In this document: positions 56,801 to 63,505 of the stretch, one piece after another
Layout of the letters: every line of letters begins with the position of its first letter
Numbering within the stretch: position 1 is the stretch's first letter
Assembly: GCA_025617745.1 (NCBI GenBank)
Contig: CM046859.1
Coordinates: 28,633,371 to 28,697,370 of the forward strand
DNA length: 64,000 bases
Source: Heliocidaris erythrogramma
Taxonomy: Eukaryota > Echinodermata > Echinoidea > Camarodonta > Echinometridae
Direction of reading: 5' to 3'
Position numbers and translations under genes: made by a program
The notes under the pieces: generated by a model
Told to the model about the DNA's origin: nothing
Seen by the model: only the letters and a program-made list of their open reading frames with translations
Database searches by the model: none

Positions 56801-59800
56801 CTGAGCTATTCCTGGTTCTGGAGAAGAAGATGTTTGAAATTCACATAGTTTTTACAATTGGGGGCCCTCCCCTTGGGCCCCCCTTGGGGCCACATGTACC
56901 ATTTTAGCAACTTTGGGTCCCCTACCCCTAAGGATGATTCCTACCAAGTTTGGTTGAATTCCGATCATGTGTTTTGGAGAAGATCAGAATGTACATTTTG
57001 CCTGGCAGCACCCCCCCCCCCTCCAGTATGTTACCCCCACAGGGCCCCTATAGGGCCACTCAGAGAAATTTCATGAACAACATTCATTCTTCATCTATAG
57101 AGGTATCTCCATACACAATACCAAGTCTGAGCTATACCTGGTTCTGGAGAAGAAGATGTTTGAAATTTACATAGCTTTTACAATTGGGGGCCCTCCCCCT
57201 GGGCCCCCTGGGGGCCACATGTACCATTTTAGCAACTTTGGGTCCCCTACCCCTAAGGATGATTCCTACCAAGTTTGGTTGAATTCCGATCATGGGTTTT
57301 GGAGAAGAAGATGAAAATGTAAAAAGTTAACGGACGACGGACGACGGACGACGCACGACGCACGACGCACGACGGACGACGGACAAATTTCCATCGCAAT
57401 AGCTCACTCGAGCCTTAGGCTCAGGTGAGCTAAAAATGGATATATACATGTAACTGCAAAAAAACTTGTGTCTGGTACAAAATTATGGACTTGGTGATAT
57501 TGCTATTTCATTGGTGCATCCAAATTTTATCCAACCATGTTAAAAATCAATTCCTTCAGAATCCTGAGAAGTGTTTAATCGGGCTATAATTATAGGTCTA
57601 GCTACAAAAATTGTTATCACTCTTGAAAATTCCCTATAAATTTATTTATAAACACATGCAGCAAAGACACTTTACTGGTTAATTACTGCAGAAATTGTAC
57701 AAATTCTTTTAATATTCCCCCCAAAAAGGCATTCTGAAATTGGTTTCTCCCATACATTTATCAATGAGCCTTAGTAAAAGCTAAAAGTACAACCCCCCGC
57801 CCACCCCACAGCCATTACAATGCTTACCATTAGAATAATGAGCCTGAAACAACTCCAAGGAAATCAACTGTATTCCAATGGATTCAAGATAATTACCGAG
57901 CAGAAAATGCTTCCATCCCTTGAGCATCTTCAGGTTGCTTGCCGTTCTTGTAGTAGATCAGAGCTAGGTTCTGGGGATCTCTCTTGAATGCCGCAGATAG
58001 GCACAGGTCGACCACTCCCTCATAGTAATGGGCTGCAGGCAATCAAAGTACATACAGTGAAACCTGTCTATAAAGACCGCTCAAGGGAGACAAGAAAAGC
58101 GGTCCTTATGAGCAGGTGGTCTTTATGTACAGGTTCCTTTAATACACGTTTCAATGAGAAACACTTTTCAAGGGAAATAAAAATTGTGGTCTTTATAGAC
58201 AGGTGGTCGCTACAGCAGGTTTCGCTGTACATGTATATCATTATTTTTAAAAGGCAGCTGATAGACTCTGGTGGAACAAGAACTATTTGTGCATCATCCA
58301 GGATGGCCACTGTTGTGTCAGGAAACATTCATTCCCAAATTTCAGTGTCGTCATTCAATCATTTTGCGTCATAAACTTTCACAAAGTTTCACGCACATAG
58401 AATTCCTGGTTGTACAGTACACTCCACAATAACAATGGGCAATGGAGAATCAAAAAGGACATAATTTATCACTCATTCAGATCAACCCATCACTGAACTC
58501 TTTGGAAAAATAATATAAAGATAAACATGAAGCAGCATACACACCCAAGCTTTTATAAATCGAATCATGATCCAACCCTTTGGGAAAAATTTACAAGCAC
58601 ACTAAAAGAGTAGTCCAAAATTTCTAGTCCAAAAAAGTTTTAGCTCCCTAACTCCAATATTTCACAATAAAAACCCTTTTGCCTATAAACTTTACACTTT
58701 AATCAGTAGATGTAATACACTGAAATGTCGCTAGAATTACTACATCATATTCTTTTTTTGTTTACAATATTTCAACTTACCCTGATGATATTCTGCACAC
58801 ACTGCTGACAGATTCAGCTGCTGACTAACTTTCTTGAAAAGCTGTTTGGATAAAAGCATAACAAGTGTTATTTTACTTTTTAAACTGCAGATATATATAT
58901 CTTCACGGTAAAAACTTTGATAGTGGTGTAAAAGCAAAAAGCCTTCGCCGATTTCTTAAGCAAATAATTTATTCCTCCTCTTCCTGGTCACTTTCAAACA
59001 TGTCAGTACAACAAAAGCGTAACACAGTAATCTACAATAATCTACAAGAATAAATTGTGTCTGAAAAGAGAATCACATTTGCAGTATCTTTTAAAGAATT
59101 CATTGTTAATCATGTTACTACAAGCCATAATGCTAAAAAAAAAAAAAAAAAAAAAAGATTATATTTAATAAATATTTATTTAAATAAAAAAGAAGAGGAG
59201 TGATCTCTGTTATTTTTTGCTTTGTTTTGTTTCGTTGTTTGTTTTGTTGTTTGTTGTTGTTTTGATTTTTTTTTTTGGGGGAGGGGGGGGGGGGGGTTAA
59301 TGAAATTGACGAAATAAAATCTTTGTTTCATTTCAACTGATGTTTCCATGGTTACCTCCAATGATTGTGGCAGTTGTCTATCCCTGACGGACTTGGTTTC
59401 AGCAGTCATTGCTGCTTGTAAAGTCTCATTGGCCTGTACGGGAGGTAAACATAAATAAATGTCGGTCTTCAATGCACTACATGATTCTCTTCTATGCATA
59501 TAAAAATGATTGTTTTTGATACATCCTTTCTGGATACAATTAGGGTATACTATTAGTCTTCAGAGAACTTCAAACAGAAGATGCATAATCATTTAGTATT
59601 TTTTTTTCATTAACAAAGATGAAGATCAGCATACAGACAATTTCTCTTGATAATATAGGTTTCTTTTTGTAAGCAGTATGTAAAAAACATAATGTGCTGA
59701 GAAGTTTTTAAAAATGTGAACATTATCATTAGTCAATGTACCATTTTATGTGCGTTTCCAGAACCAATGCTTAGCATAAATGCAATTCCCAATTTTTTTA

Positions 59801-62683
59801 TACAAAATTAGGTTGGGGTCAAATAATACTTGAAAATAGAAATTGAGTTTTACAACGAAAATTTCTGGAACTCTGGATCAGACATCGGCACTAATTTCTT
59901 GTCTTTTGAAAAAAAACATCTGACCCATCAATAAAAAACCATTCAGGGGTGAAATATTGCTGGTTTAGCATTGAAGAATCTTCACAAAATATTCAAATTA
60001 TAACAATAAACTAGATGAATATTCGACCGCGCGCGGTCGGAATTTATGCCTCCGCCATCACCAGATTGGAAATGTATGGCATACACGTACACTCTAAAAA
60101 GGATTGGTCCAACAAAATGACAAATATTTTCACTTAAAATGCACAGGAGACAGAAAAATTTATTTCATTTCATTTTCATATAAAACTAGAAATATTTGAT
60201 AACAAGGCTAAAAACCAGTAATTTCATGTAATTTTATGTAAATTGACCTCTGTGACCTCTGACCTTTGACCTACTTACCCCAAAATCTAATCAGTTCATC
60301 TTTCTATGGGTATGCATACTGGTACCAAGTTTGAAGTTCTTACCTCAAACAGTTCTTGAGATATCGTGGTAACGGTGCTAAAAACCAAATAATGTTTATG
60401 TAATTTCATGTAAATTGACCTCTGTGACCTCTGACCTTTGATCTCCTTACCCCAAAATCTAATCAGTTCATCTTTCTATGGGTATGCATACTGGTACCAA
60501 GTTTGAAGTTCTCACCTCAGATAGTTCTTGAGATATCGCGGTAACGGTGGTAAAAACCACTAATTCCATGTAATTTCATGTAAATTGACCTCTGTGACCT
60601 TTGAACTTTGACCTACCTACCCCAAAATCTAATCACTTCCTCTTTCTATGGGGATACATACTAGTACCAAGTTTGAAGTTCTCACCTCAGATAGTTCTTG
60701 AGATATCGTGGTAACGGTGCTAAAAACCAAGAATTCTTATGTAATTTCATGTAAATTGACCTCTGTGACCTCTGACCTTTGACCTACTTACCCCAAAATC
60801 TAATCAGTTCATCTTTCTATGGGGATACATACTAGTACCAAGTTTGAGGTTCCTACCTCAAATGATTCTTCAGATATCGCGGCAACGAGAAGTGGGACGG
60901 ACGGACGCACGGACGGACGCACGGACGGACGCACGGACGGACGCACGGACGCACGGACGCACGGACGGACGGACAACCCGAAAACATAATGCCTCCGGCA
61001 CCCACCTTCGGTGGGCGGAGGCATAAAAAGGTGAAAAGGGCCTAAACTTTGGAAAAGCGATTCAACATATTTTTCCTCATGATTGATTCTGACACATATT
61101 ATCACTGCTGAGAAAACACTTTATGTCAAAACTCTCTTCCAGTAGTTCTCCCCATTCATCTCATTTTACTGTATCGACAACTGGGAGGACCATCCTGTCT
61201 GACCTTCGTACATATGGCATCATTGGTGCTGTAGAGTGACGGACACACTTCCCTAAGTCGACTACTGATGGCATCCGTGGTGCTGTTATCACCAATGTAG
61301 CGGTTTATGAGGGCTGTGATGAGACTACCACACATCTATGGAGATTAGAACAGTCAAAAGAAGAGAGAAAAATCAAAGAAGATGATATTAAAGAACAATA
61401 ACAATAATGACAATAATTTTAATCATACTGTTCTTACTCCTTATTGATACTCCCATTACTACTTAATATACTTTAACGACTAATGCTGCTGATGATTATG
61501 ATAGCAAAGATAATGAAGGTTGTGGTGGTTGTGGTGGTGGTGGTGGTGGTGGTGGTGGTGGTGGCTGTGGTTGTGGTGGTGGCTGTGGTTGTGGTGATGG
61601 TGGTTGTGGTGATGGTGGTGGTGGTTGTGGTGGTAGTGATGATGGTGATGGTGCTGATGATTATGATGATGATTGTAGTGGTATTGCAAATGTTAACTTA
61701 TGATAATAATGGCGATGGTATTTATGCTGATGATAATGGTAATTATGATGATAAAGATGAAGATCGTAATAATATACCTTTTGTAAAGGAATGGATTCAT
61801 GGGTTATAGATAAAGACTTTAAAAAATAAGTAATAAATATAAAACCATAATTATTTCCATATTCAAACAGTTAAAAAAACATGCTCTATTTATTTAAAAA
61901 AACATAATAACTCACCTCTTTTCCTCTCAATACAAGATCTCTGAAAGTCATTTTCTTTAGTTCTTCTTGATCCATCTGCACAAAAACCAAAATTTATTTG
62001 TATTTCTTAGAATATTTATTTCTTTGTATTTCTTTAAAGCCTAGATATGAATACAGCCAACATTTAGTTGCACTGTTTTTCCCCCAGCCTTTTTGCATAA
62101 AGTATTAAGAATAGACTTAAAATAATATTCTTGTATTTTCTAAGATGCTGCAACAGAATATCTCATATGGACTTTAACATCTGTTACAAATTATTAAGAA
62201 CAGCCAATTTTGCAGCAAGAAACCTCCGTGAATTGCAATTATTTTAGTACATGTTATTTTAGTAAATAGTACATGTTATTTTAGTAAATAGTACATGTAT
62301 TTTGTTATTTTCTATTGATTCAATGTTAGTTTACCTGTTATTATGTTAATTCATCAGTTGTTTTTCTATGTACTTTTTATATGTTTTATCCTGTTTACAG
62401 GACAACAATGTAAAACAGCTTTTGCTGATTGTTTTATCCTGTTGAAATATATTCTAATAAATAAATAAATAAAATACAACTGTAATTTGATTATTTGGCG
62501 GCATGGAAGTTTCATGCACACAAAATTTTCTGATTTTCCAGTAACTTACCAGGGAAAGTGTTGCAGCAACAATGTGAAATTGATGATAGCAGAGCAGCTT
62601 CAGCATGGCCAGGACCTCAACTGTCATGTCAACTAACTTTTGTAGATTCACCAAAGCCTGTCTCTCGTTGGCGTATGATTCAG
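38646..62683 (-). CDS. NUP155: NUP155, inner-ring nucleoporin, C-terminal part (16 exons)
   Basis: NUP155 is a scaffold protein of the nuclear pore inner ring, binding the membrane and linking NUP93/NUP35-type partners. The window holds the C-terminal alpha-solenoid only; upstream exons, including the beta-propeller, lie beyond the right edge. Exons on the - strand: 62683-62550, 61975-61916, 61335-61204, 59433-59356, 58841-58781, 58032-57897, 55748-55598, 55243-55139, 53312-53158, 49449-49320, 46267-46151, 45683-45563, 43779-43669, 42794-42658, 39942-39836, 38802-38646. All phases agree. They give about 630 residues; the human protein, from memory, is 1391. Signature matches include YEGVVDL, PNRLSNTEAEHY, MLDLLWKFHEKCKNY, ASEGEFLHEIEEKLE, KLAIVHCAG and VGVPLPKLHGVYD. 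The introns hold many mobile elements, and three exons have tandem partial copies on their 3' side. Confidence 0.97.
39119..39580. mobile_element. TTAA-flanked MITE, 462 bp, AGGG(C/A)AATCCAACCTTG ends
   Basis: Inverted ends AGGGCAATCCAACCTTGGTA / the reverse of AGGGAAATCCAACCTTGATA (two differences in 20) with TTAA at 39115-39118 and 39581-39584. Inside are GAAAGAAATCGGACAAGGCA-type segments, also seen near 25330. Non-coding. Confidence 0.9.
39836..39942 (-). CDS. NUP155: NUP155 exon DPFW...VPVHDK
   Basis: Encodes DPFWQTSRNPQHMLRVIASL then LSAFADNAALVPVHD. A donor at CCT|GTACAT is also GT but would break the phase; the donor AA|GTATGT gives the correct phase 2 and extends the match to human VLNCERRRF. 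Confidence 0.93.
41100..41212 (+). repeat. 23-bp minisatellite, five copies
   Basis: Unit CATGCGTCCGGTAAATTTTT, about 5 copies, the outer ones with CATGCATCCGG. Confidence 0.9.
41273..41432. repeat. Large hairpin, arms of about 70 bp
   Basis: The left arm holds GATGATGCACATG, GTGTGTCGGTAGGAAT and GGTAACTATGGAA. The right arm holds TTCCATAGTTACC, ATTCCTACCGACACAC and GTGCATCATTTG. The apex is AACCCACTCGGCTGCG, then CCTCGTGGGTT. Confidence 0.9.
41770..42446 (-). repeat. Three tandem partial copies of the NUP155 GVPLPKLHGVYD exon
   Basis: At about 42374-42445, 42059-42110 and 41774-41850 the + strand has diverged versions of TTCTCACCTTGGTCCTGAAG...TACACACCGTGTAGCTTAGG, the 3' end of the exon at 42658-42794 with its donor. 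The two nearer copies keep a donor-like GTGAGA or GTGAAA; the farthest lacks it. Spacing is about 280 to 315 bp. None keeps the full exon, so they are probably not coding. Confidence 0.75.
42658..42794 (-). CDS. NUP155: NUP155 exon DFLVLYLEKQ...HFRTK
   Basis: Encodes FLVLYLEKQSCELDLNESWV, then AMLAVGVPLPKLHGVYDKHF and RTK. Human has DFIVQFLEQQ...IGVPLPRLLEVYDQLFK. Phase 1 in, 0 out. A TTAA-type element ends 24 bases upstream of its acceptor. Confidence 0.95.
42819..43188. mobile_element. TTAA-flanked MITE, 370 bp (GAGTTCTGG family)
   Basis: The ends AGATAACGTTGAGTTCTGG and CCAGAACTCAACCTTCACT are inverted, with TTAA on both sides (42815-42818, 43189-43192). Related to 29628-30141 and 40029-41528. 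Confidence 0.85.
43193..43668. other. NUP155 intron, CA microsatellite
   Basis: Contains an ACACAC run near 43432-43447 and no other recognised feature. Confidence 0.5.
43669..43779 (-). CDS. NUP155: NUP155 exon ELRESEDK...YFPL
   Basis: Encodes ELRESEDKLTATRMTILSNL then LISLGKVYSTSERYFPL (human ELSDSV...LLGKIYAGTPRFFPL). Phase 1 in and 1 out. Confidence 0.95.
44020..44370. mobile_element. GGGTACCCGG-rich repeat element
   Basis: Opens with GGGGTGGGAGTTTCGGGTA and closes with GGGTACCCGGTTTTTAGTCC then CAGCAC, imperfectly inverted. CGGGAACC-type words recur inside. Non-coding. Confidence 0.5.
44446..44962. mobile_element. Satellite-bearing element, family 1, copy A (2 monomers)
   Basis: Left part AAGATGAATGCGACTGCG then TATGCCTCCGCC, two monomers of about 170 bp (CTGTGACCTCTGA, TCTAATCAGTTC, GGTACCAAGTTTGAAGTTC, TTGAGATATCG), then a GGACG/CACG-repeat tail, then the hairpin TGCCTCC...CCCACCTTCGGTGGG...GGAGGCA and the right end. 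The inverted ends are TGCCTCCGCC / GGCGGAGGCA. The design resembles the pearl/Tsp and Helentron-associated elements known from marine invertebrates. Confidence 0.85.
44963..45420. other. NUP155 intron, nothing recognised
   Basis: No clear element ends or exons. Confidence 0.4.
45421..45492 (-). tRNA. tRNA-like SINE head or tRNA pseudogene
   Basis: On the - strand: an A-box region GGCCTGGTGGTTA and a B box GGTTCGAGTCC, ending CTGCCGCT. Base-pairing is too poor for a working tRNA, so a SINE head is likelier. Confidence 0.55.
45563..45683 (-). CDS. NUP155: NUP155 exon LYGDFASEF...EIIVK
   Basis: Encodes LYGDFASEFDLSKCKLAIVH then CAGHYEEALIQDLWQEIIVK (human [23 protein letters not shown]). Phase 0 in, 1 out. 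The donor is AAAG|GTTTGT, weaker than the other sites. Confidence 0.96.
46151..46267 (-). CDS. NUP155: NUP155 exon VARLQLQVFE...DITR
   Basis: Encodes VARLQLQVFEAISQSCNHSD then PQVQNALSILNSELIDITR (human VARIQLQIQETL...LDSELMDITK). Phase 0 both ends. Confidence 0.96.
46268..46791. other. NUP155 intron with a short AT-rich tandem repeat
   Basis: About three copies of GATAAAATAAATGCT at 46410-46457. Nothing else recognised. Confidence 0.5.
46792..48864. mobile_element. Satellite-bearing element, family 1, copy B (11 monomers)
   Basis: Same ends and tail as copy A, with eleven monomers of about 170 bp. The landmark CCAAAATCTAATCAG falls near 46932, 47102, 47272, 47442, 47604, 47774, 47944, 48114, 48284, 48454 and 48624. 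Monomer variants recur in the same order with a period of 842 bp: five monomers, then the same five, then one more and the tail. One monomer in the first block lacks 8 bp. The tail is a GGAC-repeat array followed by the hairpin with a CTTCGG loop. Confidence 0.92.
48876..49290. repeat. Direct repeat pair plus inverted end around a tRNA-like unit
   Basis: AGCTTAATGAGAGGAATATT and the following TAATTTGTAAACAAATTTTT through GATCTGTAATG occur at 48888-48970 and again at 49170-49254. An inverted copy of CCTAAAAATTTGTTTACAAA follows at 49263. The pair brackets a tRNA-like unit. One stretch also occurs near 8126. Confidence 0.85.
48992..49066 (-). tRNA. tRNA-like unit (SINE head or decayed tRNA)
   Basis: On the - strand the 75-nt unit has GAACCAG pairing with CTGGGTC at its ends (6 of 7), an A-box region TAGCCTGGTGGTTAAG, an anticodon-arm CTGC...GCAG with a 7-nt loop whose middle is GGC (Ala-type, but lacking U33), and a B box GGTTCGAATCC. 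T- and D-stem mismatches argue against a working tRNA. It is either a SINE head or a decayed tRNA-Ala-like gene. Confidence 0.55.
49320..49449 (-). CDS. NUP155: NUP155 exon TDVKLQNRIEY...EEKLE
   Basis: Encodes TDVKLQNRIEYLSRAVMCSK then SSSLRTSSASEGEFLHEIEE, matching human TEISLQQRLEYIARA...ADGEFLHELEEKME. The serine before it is split over the junction (phase 2 in, 0 out). Confidence 0.97.
49450..50806. other. NUP155 intron, part upstream of the Harbinger frame
   Basis: No exon or element ends recognised. It may include 5' parts of the Harbinger element. Confidence 0.4.
50807..51818 (+). CDS. Harbinger-type DDE transposase, C-terminal catalytic part
   Basis: Two exons, 50807-50969 and 51412-51818, joined by a GT-AG intron with agreeing phase (ACC G|GC GTT). 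The first encodes IDGYIARIQRPDGAGDAYFC and GVVRHIIT. The second encodes GVPGSTHDKTATEW, VLGDPAYRKLHRDVC, NKDERRFNDDVTRLRQVIER and KGGIIFPSKCIVSMAVLHNR. The three acidic residues of the family (IDG, LGDPAY, VIERT) are in place. This is the DDE_Tnp_4 domain of Harbinger transposons and of the domesticated HARBI1. The usual N-terminal part and the Myb-like partner are not seen. It lies antisense inside a NUP155 intron. It may be a recent element or a surviving fragment. Confidence 0.8.
51819..52845. other. NUP155 intron, nothing recognised
   Basis: No element ends found. The right end of the Harbinger element should lie here but was not located. Confidence 0.4.
52848..53157 (-). repeat. NUP155: Two extra tandem copies of the end of NUP155 exon 53158-53312
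   Basis: A unit of about 124 bp (AATGTTACACTATGGAAA, GAGATCAACATGCTCATA, then the exon end) occurs three times, the third belonging to the real exon. Each extra copy retains, on the - strand, CTGCTTCCAG|GATCCTCTGC and GACACAG|GTAGG, or CTTCTGCTTCCAG and CACACAG|GTAAGG. The stretches 52906-52935 and 53032-53061 are exactly 30 nt between an acceptor-like and a donor-like site. Confidence 0.9.
53158..53312 (-). CDS. NUP155: NUP155 exon MTSPYVEPYI...LAERHR
   Basis: Encodes MTSPYVEPYITRAVQYNPDN then LEMLDLLWKFHEKCKNYPAA and SRILCKLAERH (human VASPFLEPHL...[28 protein letters not shown]). Phase 0 in, 2 out. Its last part is the source of the two extra copies on its 3' side. Confidence 0.97.
53745..53945 (-). 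repeat. Dispersed repeat end, - copy
   Basis: Reverse-complement match to 26590-26770 (ACACACAGCTTGAT, ATGGGGTACCTAGCC, GGGGCAGCACCCCTTAAG). It abuts the SWIM-like frame, so it may be the end of that element. Confidence 0.8.
53938..54724 (+). pseudogene. SWIM-like zinc-finger fragment, likely transposon-derived
   Basis: Two + strand frames in different phases meet near 54230. The first reads TFEQLGNVLDKNMRQHKLVC then KHFCAVF, close to the CxH half of a SWIM finger. The second has CKDILKKLHDVSYHIKTETD then MKDMVDELASLYKQTKKKV, an alpha-helical, probably coiled region, then RETKRNPAAGRFSSRPAMLR, a basic tail. SWIM fingers followed by such helices occur in MULE-type transposases and related proteins. 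The join is frameshifted. The function is not known and the family assignment is tentative. Confidence 0.4.
54963..55115 (+). pseudogene. RTE-clade LINE, C-terminal fragment
   Basis: Encodes MLGKVQGKRRRGRQRIRWIH, SVTKETDGFL, a stop, then KLCHVAQDGNRWRKFL. The motif LGKVxGxRxRGRQRxRW followed by a WRxx helix is the C-terminal end of RTE/BovB-type LINE polyproteins. It is 5'-truncated, as most LINE copies are. Confidence 0.8.
55139..55243 (-). CDS. NUP155: NUP155 exon LDGMMHKCLA...KEQLLE
   Basis: Encodes LDGMMHKCLASEDELFHVTL then YDWLVNKGLKEQLLE (human SQRSKDELFSIALYNWLIQ). Phase 0 both ends. Confidence 0.96.
55598..55748 (-). CDS. NUP155: NUP155 exon FECYKSITDI...TEAEHY
   Basis: Encodes FECYKSITDILDHLLTASRA then QPSSPGVPNRPGSPPQPDPN and RLSNTEAEHY (human YKCITDTLQEL...DPNMLSNEEAGHHF). 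Phase 2 in, 0 out. A family-2 satellite-bearing element begins about 30 bases upstream of the acceptor. Confidence 0.96.
55779..57435. mobile_element. Satellite-bearing element, family 2
   Basis: Begins near CAAGAGCCCCAGGGGGCACG and GCTCACCTGAGG and ends GAGCCTTAGGCTC, AGGTGAGCTAA. GCTCACCTGAG and CTCAGGTGAGC are inverted. The interior has about four monomers of 310 to 330 bp (GAAATTTCATGAACAAC, CAATACCAAGTCTGAGCTAT, GAAGAAGATGTTTGAAATT, GGGGGCCACATGTACC), then an array of GACGGACGACGCACG words, then the GAGCC-TTA-GGCTC hairpin and CTAA. The hairpin plus CTAA is reminiscent of Helitron/Helentron 3' ends. It lies between two NUP155 exons. Confidence 0.85.
57436..57896. other. NUP155 intron, nothing recognised
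   Basis: Non-coding, no element ends. Confidence 0.4.
57897..58032 (-). CDS. NUP155: NUP155 exon HYYEGVVDLC...EAFSAR
   Basis: Encodes HYYEGVVDLCLSAAFKRDPQ then NLALIYYKNGKQPEDAQGME and AFSAR (human [35 protein letters not shown]). Phase 1 in, 2 out. A TA-flanked MITE ends 22 bases upstream of its acceptor. Confidence 0.97.
58055..58228. mobile_element. TA-flanked pogo/mariner-type MITE, 174 bp
   Basis: Ends CAGTGAAACCTGTCTATAAA and ACAGCAGGTTTCGCTG (imperfect inverted repeat) with TA on both sides. CAGTGRAACC ends and a TA target are typical of pogo-like elements. Confidence 0.8.
58229..58780. other. NUP155 intron, nothing recognised
   Basis: Non-coding; no clear element ends. Confidence 0.4.
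58781..58841 (-). CDS. NUP155: NUP155 exon LFKKVSQQLN...AEYHQ
   Basis: Encodes LFKKVSQQLNLSAVCAEYHQ (human [20 protein letters not shown]). Phase 0 in, 1 out. Confidence 0.95.
59128..59300. repeat. A-run, GTTT-rich tract and G-run in an intron
   Basis: An A run of about 20 near 59136, a TTGTTTTGTTG-rich stretch, and a G run near 59275-59296. Low complexity only. Confidence 0.7.
59356..59433 (-). CDS. NUP155: NUP155 exon ANETLQAAMT...LPQSLE
   Basis: Encodes ANETLQAAMTAETKSVRDRQ then LPQSLE (human [20 protein letters not shown]). Phase 0 both ends. Confidence 0.93.
59434..60012. other. NUP155 intron, nothing recognised
   Basis: AT-rich, no element ends. Confidence 0.4.
60013..61028. mobile_element. 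Satellite-bearing element, family 1, copy C (4 monomers)
   Basis: Left end AGATGAATATTCGACCGC then TATGCCTCCGCC, four monomers (landmark at about 60281, 60452, 60622, 60792), a GGACGCACGGACG tail, and the terminal hairpin with CTTCGG loop. The left 30 bp differ from copies A, B and D, with a small palindrome CCGCGCGCGG. Confidence 0.9.
61204..61335 (-). CDS. NUP155: NUP155 exon MCGSLITALI...NDAICTK
   Basis: Encodes MCGSLITALINRYIGDNSTT then DAISSRLREVCPSLYSTNDA and ICTK (human GALIASLINCYIRDN...CPLLYSTDDAICSK). Phase 0 both ends. Confidence 0.97.
61510..61690 (+). repeat. GGT/GAT trinucleotide microsatellite
   Basis: GTGGTGGTGG repeats with TGT and GAT interruptions. Frames of poly-V or poly-H/N over it are artefacts. 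Confidence 0.95.
61916..61975 (-). CDS. NUP155: NUP155 exon MDQEELKKMTFRDLVLRGKE
   Basis: A 20-codon exon matching human EQLKITTFKDLVIRDKE. Phase 0 both ends; acceptor TGCAG, donor GAG|GTGAGT. Confidence 0.9.
62200..62472 (+). mobile_element. Possible 3' tail of a non-LTR element
   Basis: Three near-copies of a TACATGTATTTTAGTAAATAG-type word, and the stretch ends in AATAAATAAATAAAT, which could be a retrotransposon tail. No protein motif. Confidence 0.3.
62550..62683 (-). CDS. NUP155: NUP155, first exon visible in the window
   Basis: Encodes ESYANERQALVNLQKLVDMT then VEVLAMLKLLCYHQFHIVAA and TLSL (human [35 protein letters not shown]). The acceptor is TTCTCAAG, entered with the codon split after one base. 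The rest of the gene is beyond the right edge. Confidence 0.88.
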
Positions 62684-63389
62684 CTTGAGAAGGAATTCAA
62701 AAGAAGCGGCAACATATCAATTATTGCAAAGTCTTTTATGAGAATGTAAGAGAAACTGCAAACGAAGGACAATGCTGGTTTGCAAGGTGCAAGAAACCAT
62801 GTACAAGATATTTTGAATGGTATGAAGTATATCAGAATAATGGTATGTATTGCATAGGTTTTGAATCATCGAAATGATGAAATCTAAATTGAAGAACAAC
62901 AAAAAATGAAGGAAAAACCCCCACTGCACACAGATGTGGGCATGAAACACCTACAAGTATAATGCTATGGTCTGGCCAAACCACCCCCTGGAATGCAACA
63001 AGGCCATGTTTGAGTTTCACTAAATTAAGAACATGGCTGAACAAACCAAACTGTGCATGCAATTTTTCCCCCAATCTAGTCACTGTCAGGTTGTAAGGTG
63101 GTCATTAAAGGTAGATAAATACAGGGCATATGATAGGATTTACAACATATACCAGGGCATCATTTCACAAAAGCATCATAAGTATTAAACTCTGTCGACA
63201 TCCTATTCACATGCATGTATTAGAATTAACATGCATTTCAATGCGATAGTGACGAAACATGAAATGACCACAAGTCTTTGTCATTCACATGTGTGCGTGT
63301 GTGTAATTGAGTTTTGACAGACGTGTATCAACCAAATATGATTATTTAAATCTGGGACCGACGTTTAACGTCACCATCTGAAAGACGTG
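62684..63389. other. NUP155 intron, nothing recognised
   Basis: No further NUP155 exon was found here on the - strand. The short frames lack motifs. Confidence 0.45.
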
Positions 63390-63476
63390 ACTGAGATTCA
63401 AACCTGGGTCCGATCAGAGTCGGTTTGTGAATGCAAAGATAGGCCCGTAGACAATACCGCTAGACCAACTCCTCAT
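63390..63476 (-). mobile_element. tRNA-derived SINE head
   Basis: On the - strand an A box TGGTCTAGCGGTA and a B-box-like GGTTTGAATCTC lie about 50 bp apart, in the order expected for an internal polymerase III promoter. The intervening sequence is too long and poorly paired for a tRNA. Confidence 0.65.
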
Positions 63477-63505
63477 TCACATGCAGATTGCACAAACAAT
63501 AAGAA

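Noticed and set aside
56198-57174. Repeated frames with LGALPLGPPGGHMYHFSNFG
   Set aside because: They follow the tandem monomer and change frame between monomers. No start, splice or domain supports coding.
61480-61809. Long frames of poly-V or poly-H/N
   Set aside because: They are translations of a GGT/GAT microsatellite in an intron.
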